A stretch of 64,000 nucleotides of DNA, taken from Spodoptera frugiperda. Taxonomy: Eukaryota; Arthropoda; Insecta; Lepidoptera; Noctuidae. Below, one piece after another: positions 27,421 to 41,800 of this stretch. The position numbers and the translations under genes were made by a program. Numbering within the stretch: the stretch's first letter is position 1; the number at the start of each line of letters is the position of its first letter. Under the pieces are notes generated by a model. The model saw only the letters and a list, made by a program, of their open reading frames with translations. It searched no databases and was not told the DNA's origin. The stretch spans positions 3,472,001 to 3,536,000 of the forward strand of contig NC_064217.1 of the NCBI RefSeq assembly GCF_023101765.2, given 5' to 3'.

Positions 27421-30400
27421 TCAGACAATAATGTGAGTACTTGCATGTCATTGACCAAAATCGCCCTTATTCCTACGTGACAAGGTGCTTTTTATAATCA
27501 AAATGTGACTCTATAAAGGACTAGGTGACTTTTGTACCTTTTATATACCGACATAATTTATCTCCAAATTCGTTTATAGGCTGCATGGACCTACATGTGA
27601 CTTGTGGGGGTGCTTACAAGAATTGCTTTTACTAGGATTAGATTATTGGAATTTGAATTCGACCGTTAACGTAATAAACCCTACTTTTCATAATTTAAAT
27701 TTATTCACGTGGTGTACTTTTTCGTTAATAGGATTTATCGTTACCATTTCTTACTTATTATCGGATAAAGGCTGTTAATCTCATAGAAGATATAACAAGT
27801 GATTTAAATGAGTTTTAAACTAAAATAAAAAAAATACCCACCAACATCTTTTATTTATTCAGCTCATTATTTGTGATTATAATACTGTACAGTTCACCGA
27901 ATTTAATGCGAAAAACCTATAATATTCGTAAAATAATAACAAAACGATATTAAAATAAGTTCTTAAATAAATTAATCACAATAACCCTCGCGCCACAGAT
28001 AATTATATTTTATGGAACAAGTAAATACTTTATTAAATAATACGCTGCAGAGCCCACGTTTACGTCCAATATAATAATGAGGCATGTAATAATTATTATA
28101 TTATATATTATTATATCTTGCTGTCAATTCACTCGTCCACTATCAATTATCACAATCATATTTCATCAACGTTCAATGGGACGTACAATCGAATTTTCCA
28201 ATAACTTCAATCCTGTGTCATTGTGTCAGAAATTCGATGCAATTTCCCACTGAAAATAGGGAGGTAACAGATGTTTTTAACAGACCATTACGTTTTATAA
28301 CACCTCACATTTTTATAGCTGCCGTGTGTACATATAAAGGTGGTATTCATTGCTCTTAAATTCGTAACACAACTTCTATTTAATGGATGGGTTTAACATA
28401 CTCGTAGGTACTTATGTATAACTTATTATTAAAATGTTCTCTTCTTTTTCGTAGGCTGCGCGAATTCGGCGCGCCTGCACACGCTGCTCATGATGAAGAC
28501 TCCCTCTGTGACTCGAAACTGGTAGAACTATTCTCTATTTTTTAGTTAATTTAGTGTGTCTAACGTTAGTTTTATAAAAACATTTCTTTCAAAACTTCAT
28601 ACCAGTACAACTGGTATTCAGGGTTGATACGAATAGCTGTTTGTTTTAAGCTCCTATTCTTATCAAAGTCTTTCAGCAATTCGATTTTACAAGATAAATA
28701 GCAAGCGGCAGCATGATTGTTCAATTGTTCATTCCATACCTTAATTATGTATGACATGACTATGACTAAATGCACTTCCATTGCCTACTGTGTCGTAGTA
28801 CTCGTAGTTTACCTCGATTAACTGACAGTTTACGTAACTCTCATTTATCTTCATCCTCTACAAATAACTACATAATACCAAATTACAGACAATTACATAC
28901 TTGCGAGTACCCATCATCCATTAGTATTGTGAAAGTATCGAAACATAACGATACGTCGCATCGATTGACAAATCGAAAAAAAGAATACCATCGATGTCTT
29001 TCGGGTTTTAAAAATGTTCTCTATAATTTCCCAAATAGGTACATGTGACTCATAACATAATTAGTGAAAATTGAGTGCCAGATTTAATATGTACAGTTAC
29101 CTATTGAAGCAATAAAAAGCATGACATTGTTATGTAATAAAGACATCTAACTAAGAAGGGCTTTGTACGTCAACAAGTTAACAAAATGCGAGAACATTTT
29201 AAAAGATTTGTGGTTGTACTCGGGACGAGTCCCAAAGGTCAAGGGCTGCTCAGCGGTGCTTTAGGTGGCGACAATTTCTTTGTTTTAAACTCCTTCACAC
29301 CATTCTCAGTTGCGAGTTGCTAAAGAAAATGTCGTTATGTTTTGTTCAGTTCTAAAGTAGGTCTGGAATGGTATTCGGAGTCCTTCGCAGATTCTAACGC
29401 TTTGAAAATATGAATAATTTAGTTTTCTTTTCTATCTTTATAGATTTTTTTAGTAAAACTAAACAAAGAAATCATTCAGTTTTACTGTAAAGACCAAATT
29501 GTTTCATGATCATCATCATCACATCAGCCACAAGACGTCCAAGACTGCTGAACATAAGCCTCCCGCAATGATTTATCAAAATTAATACGTTTACGTAAGA
29601 TTAATTTTATCTCTAAACATTACCTAGATCTAAGAACAGAGTCTGGTTTTCTTCTCTTTGTACAACAATAAATAGACTTGTCGCCTACAACACAAGCGTC
29701 ATAACACATCTGTAGAAATGTGAGCGTATTATTACATACATACATACTAACCTAATAAATATAATTTTGACTTAATGTGGTACTAAAACAACACCACAGC
29801 GCTTTTCCTTTCGGGTAAAACAAAACCGTAGCTTTATGAACAGTTCTATAAATAACTGAATAGTTACGTAAGCATAAGAAACGGAATTCGGCGAGTTCTT
29901 GACTTTATAACGCGGCTGTTTTGTTTAGTTCACCACAATCGGGTCTTGCCCGGGGCGAGCATATCTTCTGATGTTCCCGGATAAAACACGAACATTGTTT
30001 TTGCTGTTGCAAGGAATTTGATAGGTATTATTCTAAATTATTCGATGGGTTAAAGGATAACATTGACAAAGTAATGTCGTCCAGGAGAACATAAATATTA
30101 TTCTGGTAAATGTAGCCGATTTTGTTAGAGGATAAAGACGGTGAGGTAACCAAAGATAAACTGTTATGATTTTTGAGGTAAATGCTTTATTCAAATCTCT
30201 GATTTCGGTTGTATTTGAAAACAACCTTCGGCTCTAGCTAAAACATTGTGTGATAGACACTGCTGACTTTGAACCTACATACGAGCGTTCCGCACCCATC
30301 TGGTTCAAATCAAACAGCTGTTCTCATATAAACCAAACACCATCATCAAATACCTTTAACCTCCATTTTATGTAAAATATAATATTATCTATGTAAATAG

Positions 30401-30796
30401 CCACAATTTCTTCACACCTATACGCTAGAGTTACACAGACCGCTTAATTAGACGCCCTCATAAAAGTACTTAAAGTAATTAATTATATAATAAAAACAAA
30501 ACGCTTAATCCATACACACAGGAGCCATCGAAAACTGGCGGGTGCGGGTTTGTCACAAGAGACAAGCTAGCTAGGGGGAGGAGCACTTAGATTTACGACC
30601 AACAACTTGGCCCGCACTTAATTTATGACAAGAAACTTTCCTAGCACGTAAATAATAGTGTTCAAACGAATTAGCAAATTGGGCTTTGTCCAGTAATTGG
30701 TTGTGTACATTGTTTTGTATATTTGTTCAATGGTATGTCGCTAGAAATTTGTAAGCGAAAACAGTATCGTTGTTTAAAAACAAGCTAGCTCACTAG

Positions 30797-30978
30797 CTTT
30801 TTTTTGAAGGGGGAAATCATCTAATGTCTTTTCTTGCCTTGGGCAAGGCGAGAAGGAGTGTCAGTCTCTTATTAACTAAAAACCACCTCGTTCCCACTCC
30901 TGCTTTTTGAGCCAGAGCCCCAGTAACCCGCTAGGCAGTTCGTAGCTCCGGGTCGGCATCAGCCCTAGTGGACCCCAT
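30797..30978 (-). mobile_element. Noctuid-type repeat, copy 2
   Basis: T-run, then GGGGGAAATCATCTAATGTC, GCCTTGGGCAAGGCGAGAAG, GAGTGTCAGTCTCTTATTAA, CTAAAAACCACCTCG and CAGTTCGTAGCTCCGGGT. The order matches copy 1, with an additional right end (CATCAGCCCTAGTGGACCCC). Confidence 0.75.
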
Positions 30979-33900
30979 CTAGCTCACTAGTTAGCTTATA
31001 CATTTAATTTGACTTTATTCATTTAGGTACAGGTATTAAGGCGTAGTGGAGGTATAAACAGGGGACCTTTTACACATTCATGTGCTCTAATGGGGATTAT
31101 TTCGTTTGCCAATTACCGCTCATTACACCAGTCTTAAATATTCACGGTTTGTAGACAGATTTGGAATTTATCTTCATCTCGATTTCGTCTAACGTACATT
31201 TTTGATGTTTGACCTTTTTCCCTGACGACTGACGACATTATTTTGACGTTACCGTCTGTTCATTTCGTCCGTTAATTTTCTTGTAAATAATTAAACAAGA
31301 ACACGGAATATTTTATTCGTGGATTTGGAAATGAGTTATGTTTATCATTAATTACTTATTCATGTAATCATGGGTTTGGACGTCTGTGAGATCGTTATAT
31401 TTGTAAATAGCTTGTAGTCTTGTATATATAAAACGTTGCCCACACTCGTTTTCTCGTAATGACACTTTTCCCAATCCGTACACTTATGCACATATAGATA
31501 AAGTAATTATCAAAAATGTGATCAAACCTACAGGACTTATTAAAATGATCCGTATCAAAGCAGACATAAATACTTTCCGAGAATACATTTGTCGTAAACT
31601 TGAATGAGTCGCCAGGGTGTCCTACATTACACCTATTAGCTAATCTCTAATAATACGCAATTACTGTTCGAGAACACGCCAATATTAGGCTCGATATGAT
31701 CTTACAATACCTTGCTTCAACCCGTTATGTGCAAACTTTATCAATTTAATTCGTAACTAAAGTCTACTTACATTGATTTACATTTCCCACAAGCATTGTT
31801 AAATTCGTGAGGTTTAGTAATATCGTAATAAAATTACTATAATTAATCCTTGTTGAGTTACAAGCGTTCTTTAAACAAGGATTTTGTAATTTTGTTAGCC
31901 ATCAAGCTACCCTTAAGACAAGGGTCGTCAAGAGTCCTTTTGGCTTCTCATTTTCTCGCGAAACAAGATCAATTTTACCTCATAACTAGACTAGAGAAAC
32001 ACGGAAATAATTCAAACTTTGGAATATTTAATGATCATGAATTTGTTGATTTCTTTGAAGCAACGTGGGTAATTTGTTCAGTAAATCTTAATAATTTACG
32101 TTTTACCCTAATTCATTCAAAATTTTAGGGTTGTAACACAATAGCTACAGGGTCACTTGGAACGATTTGTAATTAAAGATACATTGCTTTGTTTATTCCG
32201 AACAAGTTTGCAATGTTGTGAAACAATTTTCTTGTTTGGTGAAGTATTTAGGGATCTTTACAAATATATCATCAATCAACCGCAAGTATATTCAATAACC
32301 GCGCCAACTGATACGTTTTTCAATCATAAACAGAGCTAAATTTAGACATCGTCCATTAATTTCGTTTTATGTGTATATTTTGCGTTCAAAATGCGACACT
32401 TCGAAGCAATTCATTTTAGTTAAACCCCTACATTCACATAATGATGACAATTTTCAAACAACAATAAATTTCTCGTTCCTAAGTATTTTATAAAATTCAG
32501 TGGGAAGTTAGTACGAAGCGTGGGCCCGCGTGTGTTAATTAACTCTATTCAAGCGTCCGTTCTTTTTTATATACGAAACAGAAGCAGGCCGCTAACAAAG
32601 CAATTATTTTCTTTACAAAATTAATTATTTCCCTTGTATTGGTGTTCTGTTCTCTCGCTTTAATTACCGAAGTGGGTGCTACGTGTTGCGACTTGCGACT
32701 AATTGACCGTAACGCGCACTAAAGTATACCGCTGTGCCACAGAGGGAAAAATTGTGCCGTAGGCCAATAGGAACTAATCATCTCAGTGGGAAAAATAATT
32801 ACTTTTATAACGTATAACGTATAGACGAGCATTCAACCGGGAAATTGAATAGCCACAGTGGGTTTCTAAGGCTAATAACATTTTATTGAACACGAAAGTA
32901 AATCAGCTTGACTTGTGACATTCCAATATTTTAATCTACGTAAATTAATTAACGGAGAATCTTTCCTTACACTAATTTGTTTCAGTACCGTATAATAATT
33001 ATTTTCCATGGTAAATAATCTTAGAATTACTTGTGTGAGCAACAAAAGTAATTAGTGTAAATATCCAGTTAATCTTCATTGTAGCGTTTTCCTCGCTTAG
33101 GTATGTTTAGGTAGGCACTTTACGTAATTTCGCTTATCATTTCAAACCACACTACGTTTTCTTTACTTGCCTACTTACTAGATATTTCACGCCAGAAGAA
33201 AAATCAATAATTTATTCAAAATCAACTCTAAAATCCTTAAAAATACAAAGTACAGTTCTTCGATGCTTTAAACATAGCCCAAGGCTTTCGTAACGTGAAA
33301 ACTTGGCCTACTGCGTTCGTACAAGCTGTGGTGTGGAACAATTTTACCGAACAACAAGAGTCTGGCTAATGGAAATTAGCTTCCAGGGCTAATTGCCATG
33401 AATACGTTTAACATAAATCAACGGTGTTTTAAAAAACATGACGTGAGAGAAGGGAGAATTTTTTCGGGGAAATAATACCTTTTTAATGGAAAATCTTTAT
33501 CGCATGTACAATATTTGAATATGTAAATGTAATTTTTTTTCTTACCTTTCGCGAAATTTGTCTTGTAATAAATTAAGTCTGTATTTAAAAAGTAGTTGTA
33601 GGTAAAGCTAACTAAAGATAAAAGAAAAAAAATTGCTTAAAAGTCGAATCTTCAATGAAACACCTATTCGATATTCATATATCATTTGAATTAGTTATTG
33701 GTTAAAAAAACAACAGATAATAATTTAAAAGATTTATTGGATTGCATTGTTAATAATTATTTTTACAAACATATTGATGTACAGCGTACAATTATAAATC
33801 AATTAGTCGTTCATATTTCACAAAATGGCGCCGAAGCCACAAATCTTGTACTAAAATTAACGTTGATAAATTGTATATTTTATTAGGCCTGCAAGATTTA

Positions 33901-35693
33901 TGAACTTCTGCGCCTTATTTAAGCTTTTTTAATTTAAATATTTTACTTTATACTCGGTTTTATGAGAGGGTTAAGAGGCGTCAGCGTCGCTTGAGACCAC
34001 TTGAAGATTTTTATGTTTAAGTAGATATAATTTAAAAGATGACGATGATAGTATTACATAAAATCATCTTTAATACCAACTGTGTAGGAGGCTTTAGTGG
34101 AGATTGTAACGAGTCATTAATTACAAACTTTCTGAACTTCCGCGAAATTTTTTGACAGTTCCAAAGTTCAATATTTTTTTTTATGCAAAGCCCACGGCCG
34201 TAACGTTTTATCGATTCTAAATTTAGATATAGAAGAATAGATATTCAAGCATTCTTCTTATCTTTGTAAGAATATAATATCTTTATTTTATTTTTATTAC
34301 TTGGAACACGTAACAATTTACTTACCAAAAACGCAGTAGGTTTTAAACAGCTGACGCCTTCCCATAGATTAAAAAATCATTCAAAAATACAGTCACGTCA
34401 ATCTCGCATCTTATCAACATGGACCAGTAAACAGAGCTCTTAACAGAAATGAAAATTAGCCGCCATTAATATTCAAATTAGAAAAAACTGAATTTACCTT
34501 TTGTTTTGTACACAGCGAACTGTAACGCCATAATTTCTATTTCTGTTAAGCCTCAAGTCCTTTTGAAACAATTTTCTAAATCAATTTGCGTCTTAATTTA
34601 ATATTTTTTAATTTATATTCTACGATAATAGTATCGCGGTCCACTCGAAAAGTTGAGTGAACTAAAAACATTTATTCTCAGTCTTATTTGCGAGCATTAT
34701 TCATGAGCGAATGCGTTGTTTTCATTTTGATGTGAAACGAAAAGTATATTTTACGTTATCTGTGCTTGATTCTGATTGGTTAAATAAATTAGATTCTGTT
34801 TAGTAGTTCTCGTTTCACATTAAAAAGAGACTCTTTCGATGTAATGTTTTCAAGGCAGTCCTTAATGCATACCTATTAGTCATAACATTATAATACTAGA
34901 TCATTACCTTAGAACGTAGTTATTGCTATAACATAGTGTAGTACAAATCTTTAATTAATTCATATTTAAAGACAATTCGTAAGTACGTTCCTTGAATAAT
35001 GAAGTCTTGTTTACAGAAAATATGTTTGATGTTTAAATATAAACTGTTTTGATTAATTATTGTGATGTGCAAAATTAAATAAGAGTCGTATAGTCATTGT
35101 AGTATAAATGCCTGTGCGTCACAACCTTACAAATAATAAAAAAAAAACTTAAATAAACAAATTTACAAAAACTAAAATATAATGAAACAGAAAATTACTG
35201 AAAGGAGTCAAAATACAATTTTGTTTCTAACAAAATTCATAACAATTCTTAAGTACATTGCCTTTTCTACCGTTTTTATTCTTGCTTTTTCATCTGGCAA
35301 CACTGAAGAGCTTCTTATCAAGCAACAGGCTAAAGCGCATCACGCTAAGCGTCCCTAACTAAATAATACAAACTTACATCTAACTTCAGATCTATACTTG
35401 TTCTCAACACTTTAATAAATAAAATTATCGTAAACTTGTCTTATAAATAATTCAAACCGTATTCGTAGCAATTTAGCTCATCAAACAATACTTCAGCCCG
35501 TTGTAGCAAAATTGCTTAAAATCGAATCCTCAGTGCCTTAACATTGGACACTAGTTAATCACAAATCCCTACACTAAGTAAATATTATAAATATAATTTT
35601 GTACTGTCATAAGTCCGTACACTTCGATATGGCGATAAAACGATAACTATCACATTCTTCCCTCTAAAATTTTGTTTTCTACCAAATTGGTAG

Positions 35694-35716
35694 TTTATTG
35701 GGGCAACACGTTTATT
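35694..35716 (-). terminator. Possible polyadenylation signals of ihog
   Basis: Two AATAAA hexamers read on the minus strand (35716-35711 and 35699-35694), 40 to 60 bases after the ihog stop. Such hexamers are common in AT-rich DNA, so the true 3' end may lie further left. Confidence 0.3.
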
Positions 35717-35755
35717 TAATTTGAAACCTTATGTCTTAGGAATTGGAGTCTATTT

Positions 35756-35869
35756 TCACACGTACTGTCGCGGCGCTGGTCCGTTTTTCCTCGAGTGAGG
35801 CAGCGTGTCGTCATTGTTGCCAGTGTTGTTGTTATGTAAAAATGACATTTCTACTCCTGCATCCCCGCC
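35756..35869 (-). CDS. ihog: ihog coding exon 14: C-terminus and stop codon
   Basis: The acceptor is TTTTTCTACACAG and entry is phase 0. It reads GGDAGVEMSFLHNNNTGNND, then DTLPHSRKNGPAPRQYV, and stops at TGA (35758-35756). Low-complexity Asn followed by a conserved-looking polar end suits the end of a signalling tail. Confidence 0.85.
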   Translation of the reverse strand, partial: GGDAGVEMSFLHNNNTGNNDDTLPHSRKNGPAPRQYV

Positions 35870-38800
35870 CTGTGTAGAAAAATATAATTCAGTTATTAAT
35901 ATAAATCTTGTCTTACCTACACCATTTTAAATCAAACAGGTTTTGATTAAACTTTGTAAATAAAATCTAAAATTAAAGTATAAAATAATAAAATAATATT
36001 TATTTACGATCTTTTAAAACAAAGATAATTGAGACAAATCGTCTACTGAAACTTTTTTTTTAAATTAAAGATATAAGTAGGTACTTTTATTCTTTGAATA
36101 TGTATTAAAAATCTCTAGTCATTTGGTCATAAGTACCAATGATTACTGAGCAAGTCGGATAGATTTCACAAATATTACACAGGACTTTTAACATAAAATT
36201 GGACGCTACATTATTAATATACCTGTCATAGGAAGTTAGGGATGTACAAAAATAAATTTAATTTAATTTCGTATGTCAGTATTACCTCGGAATGCATGGG
36301 GTTGGCCGTAATAGTGATTGGCACTTTAGCAGGGATGTACCCGTTCGTGTTGCCGGTCTCGGGCACTGAGCCTTTCTCTTCTGCAATAAATCATTCAATG
36401 TGTTTTGACAGCCGCCTTCAAGTCACTATTATGACGTCAATGTTTTGTTATTATGTGATCCCATTGTTAAGTTAAGCGCTCTCCTCGTTTCATGCTCGGC
36501 TGATCTTAAGCTGTTTTCATGTTTAATTAAATTATTGTTTTGGGATTAACTATTAATAGCTCTTGGAGTATGAAACTTGATGTGCTTAAGTGTTGTACTT
36601 TGGTGTACTTTTTTTACTTTTTGAGGATCACTCTTATCAAACTCAAACTCAAAATCTTTATTAGCATGTTAAGGTATTACACAAGTCTAAACTTAAATAT
36701 TTTGAACAGCTTAACATGCCTTGCTTTGAGGGCTATCACTAACTTGCTTATGTCTAATGATATCATTGTTGAATTTGAATGTTCAATCTCTTAAACTCAT
36801 ACACCAGCAAGCATCAAGGACATTAAAGATCCAGGAAACTAACACAACAGAATACTATCAGTTACACCAGATCTCACTCGTCATTCATACAATGGCCACA
36901 GACACAATCTCTTAACCACAGAAGTATGCATACTGACTGTCTGCGGTGGGTCTCCTGGCGCGCCTGCAGAGCAGCAGCGCGATGGCGAGCAGCACGAGCA
37001 GCGCGGCGGCGCCAAGCGCGCCCCCCGCCGTCACCAGCGCGCCCGGCGCGCCCCGCGTGCCCCCGCGCCCCCGCCCGCGCCCCCAGCCGCGCCCCCGCTG
37101 CTCACGCTCGTACCGGCCGAGTTGTGACTCGTTCCTGTTGCTGGACGAAGAGTCTTCGCAGTCTAGAAAATAGGGATAATAAAATTAATTAAGGTTAGTC
37201 AGTATTCTTATTATGTCTTTCTCTGTCTGGTCGGTCCTTCATGTCTGAAGATCGTGGTCATTCTTATTATGTACTTTGAGACATTTACTTGTACTACTTA
37301 CTCATGTAACTATTTGAAAACAAAGATTCGACAGCGTCGGCACATAACTATGGGTCCCAGGCGTAACTTGAAACTAATCGGGCTACTTTGTCGAATAGTT
37401 ACACGAGTAACATAATACTATTATTATTTTTTACACACATTAATAAGGATTTCTTGTCAGAAATGAAATTGAATAACTCAAAATACTATACTCTCTATGT
37501 AATTAATCAAATACTACTGTTATTAAACTGACCCTAACTCCCCCAACAACACTGATCAGTATGCCCTACCAACTTTGCAATGAAAGTAAGTAACAAACAA
37601 AGTATACCTTAATAGCACTAAACTCAGAGGCAGCCTGTGCAGTATAAGCCTGCAGCTTGATGTCGTAGCTGGTGTCGGGCGCGAGGTGCGTGAGCGTGAG
37701 GGCCCGCGCGCCGCCCGCCGCCGTCACCTTCTCGTACGCGCCGGCCGAGGATACCGCGCGGTAGTACACGTAGAAACCCTCCGCTTCTACCTCGCCGCCG
37801 CTTGACCACTAGGGGAATGATGAAGGTTTTAGGTTTCATGTTTGTTGTAATGATTACATCATTGTAATAGTTAAATGGTCTACTATTATAATGTATCACA
37901 GGCTGAAGATGATTTTAGATATTGATGCTAATGTCAGCACAGAGTGTTTAAATTTTAAACACTCTGTACTGGTGTCAGTAAACTTTAAATGTGTATAATA
38001 TTACACATAGACTTAATCAAATTACTTTAATGCATCCATAGTGTATAGTGTGGTCAATTTTAATACAGTAAGTATCTAATAATTACGTACAAACTATGGG
38101 CCCTTTTGGGCAAAGCAAAATCGTTTAAATTATTCAATCGATGTTTTAGAGTTAACATTTTCAAATATTAATAGTCACAGTGCCCTTTCTAAATGTAAGT
38201 TAGAAGCTTTATAAAATCAGCTATATGCGATTTATTAAGAGGTAATTAGTTTGGTCCAAATTACGCCATACAACAAAACCACTCAAAACAAGGTAACTTA
38301 AATATATTCCTATTTCCATCCAGCCACTCACCGTCCACTCCAGTTGTATAGTAGTGGGCGACATGGCGACCGCCCGCGCCAGTACGGGCGCGCGCGGCGC
38401 CTTGAACCCGCCGCGCTGCAGGTGGAACCGCGCGCTGCTCTTGCCCGACTTGTTGTCCTGGTTCGAGTACACTGCTGCGATGCGGAACCTGGGGTGGAGG
38501 TCAACAATGTTACTATGCTACTGTGAGGTAACTATTCACTAAGTCATAAGAATAACTGATTGTGGTTGGGAACACCGAAGGCAAGAGGTCGCGTGGACGT
38601 TCCACAAAAAGATGGAGCGATCAGGGGCCTTAGTCTGCTATTACAATTGAGTCAGAATGGTCGATCATTGAGCAGTGCAAGAGTGAAGAAGCTATACAAC
38701 CTACATAATTGTAATAGCAGACTCAGGCTCCAGGTGAAACCGGTGGAACAGATCTTGCATCAGAAATCTCCGCTTGAGTATCGTTCTATAACACTGGCTT

Positions 38801-41800
38801 TAACCCCTTTACGTACTCTGGTTGCCGGATAGCCTTTTCTGAGTATCTGAAAACTGGTGCCCGTGAAAAAGACTACTAAGCAATATAGCTTAGTACTAGT
38901 AGAAACGGACTCAGCTAAACTATGGTTTTTAGGGAAAGATGCGTGCTATAAATGGTTTTCTTAATATCGATACATCACATACTTCAGCTGTGCATTTTAC
39001 TCGATTAGTTGTAGCAAGTAGGGATGGTCCTGTTAACTCTAATTAGTGAAATGTTGAACCAAGGTTGGAGTAGAGACAACAATAATGTTGCATTAAGAAG
39101 ACGTGCAATAATAGACCAATATTACTCCTTCATTTACAACTCAAAAACCTAAAACCAAATGAAAAGCCATCCAATAATCAACCTTTCCAATCTATTCTAA
39201 ATTCAGCCGTAAACTGCCGGTGTACGCAAACTTTCAGATTAAACAAAAACGGGTTTGGACACGAGAGCCGTGGACTGGGAGCGAACGATCGAATATATCG
39301 GCGATGACATCGTGCCCTGCCATGCAGAAAGCTAAGCTTGACCTGTGTTGCAGAGACCCAACGAATAACCAAACAGGTATGTGATTTTTTTTTCCATCTT
39401 TCAGTAGCTTTCATATACCAAACTATACTTAATTTCCTTTGGAAAAGGTACTGTGATTTGATATTTGGAGTTCTAGAGTTGTGATATATTTATGTTTAAA
39501 CTATAATAATACTCGCAATATAATGTTGTATGTGTACTTTCAAATTAGCTCAATCGATTTTATTACAACGCTAGTAACTTCAAATATTGAATAACAGTGC
39601 CTTTTCACGACAAAAAATCAGTAGGTATATTTCACAGTGGATACATAACAATATGTATTAATCTGACGTTGCTTAGCCTAAAATAGCACATAAGAGGACT
39701 GTATTGAATGTTTCAAAAGATCAGATTATCCTCAAAATGTGTTGTAATAGTTACTTACTTGTAGTATTTGCCGGGAGTTAGCCCGTCTATCTGGTAGGAA
39801 TGTATGTATGACGGTATATCCTGGTTAGCAGTGTTCCACTGCACGTTGCTGGAGTTGCTCACCTCTCTGTATTGTACCTGTTAACAAAGACAAAAACTAT
39901 ATGTACTAAATGTAAGTATAACACTCAGATAGTCCTGCCACTCTCACTACGAAGGAAATCTCATCATAACATTATCTTCCATCGCTAAGAATACTTCCAC
40001 TAGAAATTATACAAGTTGGAATGGAAGCTTTGATATCACCACAAAGTGCTTTTAACAAATCCTCAGTTTCTCGAAGAATAAAATTAAAACGAATGCCAAT
40101 TTGCCATCGTTAATTCCAATGAGTACTCTCGCTAGTCGGGCTAGGCCACAAAAACTCTGAGATCTTATAAAATGCTAACTTTTGTCCGCATTTCCTGCAA
40201 GGCACGGGCGGCGGACCAAAAGCAACGACTTAAACCATTACTTCGGTCCCCTTTGAGCATTTTATACAAGAAAATACGAGTTTTCAAGAAAATAATTATG
40301 AATCGGGCTGTGTATCTTGTTTATGCAGTGTGCTGTTGGCTGAGCCAAGCTGTTCCCATCTCGTGGGTGATATAAAAGACGTCTCGAAGTAAACCAGCAC
40401 ATGAAATGAAAACCGCGCGAAAATAACGCCAAAAAAGATTGCGTATACGAAATGCCTTGGAACCACTAAAACTGACTTCACAATAACGAACAAACAAAAT
40501 ATATTTGTTTGAATTCGGTATTAGGATGGTTTCCTCAAAACCCACAACCCCTGAAATAAAAATACACACGCATTAAATATATAATGAGTTAATAGCTCCC
40601 ACAATGACCGGCATCAATATAATGACGTGCCATTTTGAACGACATTTCCATAACAATGCAGCCATATTTATATTAAAACGCTTACCTTGAAAAACCGGAT
40701 GGGTAGTCCTTGATTGTCATGCGACCATGACACCATGACGCTTTCATCATTCAACCGGGTAACGTTAGGCCTTGATGGGGGAATCATTACGGCTGGAACA
40801 AAAAGCTCTACGTCAAAATTTTGCTTGAAAATATCTCTAAGATTTGTTTGTTTTTTTTTTTCGATGTTTATGTACCTTTATGCTTTCTGGGATTCTTTCT
40901 GTTGTGCCTTTTTGGTGGTTGAACTGAGTAACGTGTTTTTGGTACTTCAACTGGGTAGTCCTGCGCAAAGGAAAATCATTTATTTGGTAAAAATAAACAA
41001 AACAATAAATTACGAAAATAACAATTCTATACCTACATCAGCATATCCTATCTTTATCTCTATCCCTTTATAATAGAGTTGAAAATCAAATATTTCTGAA
41101 ATCATAGATTATCTTGGTCTAAACCTCTGTGACATTTTAGACAATTAAGACTTTGACTGCCAACAATACTGTTGAATGCAAATGCCGGTCACACGGGTGG
41201 CAAACACCCACTTTTGGTTTAATGTGTTAATTATTTTTTATTGGGACAAGCCAGCCACAACCTCTCATTCTGCTGCTGCTCCTGTAAACCAGGATCTACA
41301 GTAGATACACCATGAAAACACCGGAACATTGAAGTCTGACGCGTCTTAGGGACATGAATAACTCTCTTGGATCCCGCAACGAAAGAAATCAGAAGATGTT
41401 ATTAGAGGAAAAGAAAAAAAAATAGTACAAATCATTTTCTAATCACATTTCTTCCATTATTAGAACTTGTGACGGGATATTTACCATGTTTATTCACTTT
41501 AGTGAGTTTCCGATATTCCTTGCTCGCTTGCAACAGTGCCGAAATATCGGAAACTCACCAAAGTGAATAAACATGGTAAATATCCCGTCATAAGTTATAA
41601 TAATAGTGTTAGTGACCATGTCAGTTTAAAAAAATTTCTTCCATTTATATAAGGTACTAGCTACTTCCGCGCGGTTTCACCCGCTCTGCTCGGTTCCTAT
41701 TGATCGTAGCGTGATGATTTATAGCCTATAACCTTCCTCGATAAATGCGCTATCCAACACAAAAAGAATTATTTAAATCGGACCAGTAGTTCCTGAGATT

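Larger units (their letters stand above)
17368..35693. other. Gene-free AT-rich DNA downstream of ihog
   Basis: It holds the repeats listed above and no recognisable gene. The open frames at 19902, 31850 and 32157 have AT-driven composition and no domain I know. Part of the right end may be ihog 3' UTR. Confidence 0.55.

Noticed and set aside
28459..28545. Plausible exon after TTCTTTTTCGTAG encoding LREFGAPAHAAHDEDSL
   Set aside because: The phrase GTGACTCGAAACTGGTAGA recurs in diverged form at 14458, so it looks like a dispersed repeat; no neighbouring exon was found.
35250..35360. Plus-strand frame ending in KAHHAKRP and a stop, as if a convergent gene ended here
   Set aside because: There is no upstream splice acceptor with a matching exon and no recognisable domain.
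36926..37192. Plus-strand ORFs rich in Arg/Pro/Ala
   Set aside because: They are the antisense of ihog exon 12, opened by its extreme GC content.
41226..41300. Possible ihog linker exon after TGGTTTACAG on the minus strand (GAGCAGCAGCAG)
   Set aside because: The words (GGAGCAGCAGCAG, GAGAGGTTGTGGCTGG) are those of a common moth repeat and give no suitable phase-matched exon.
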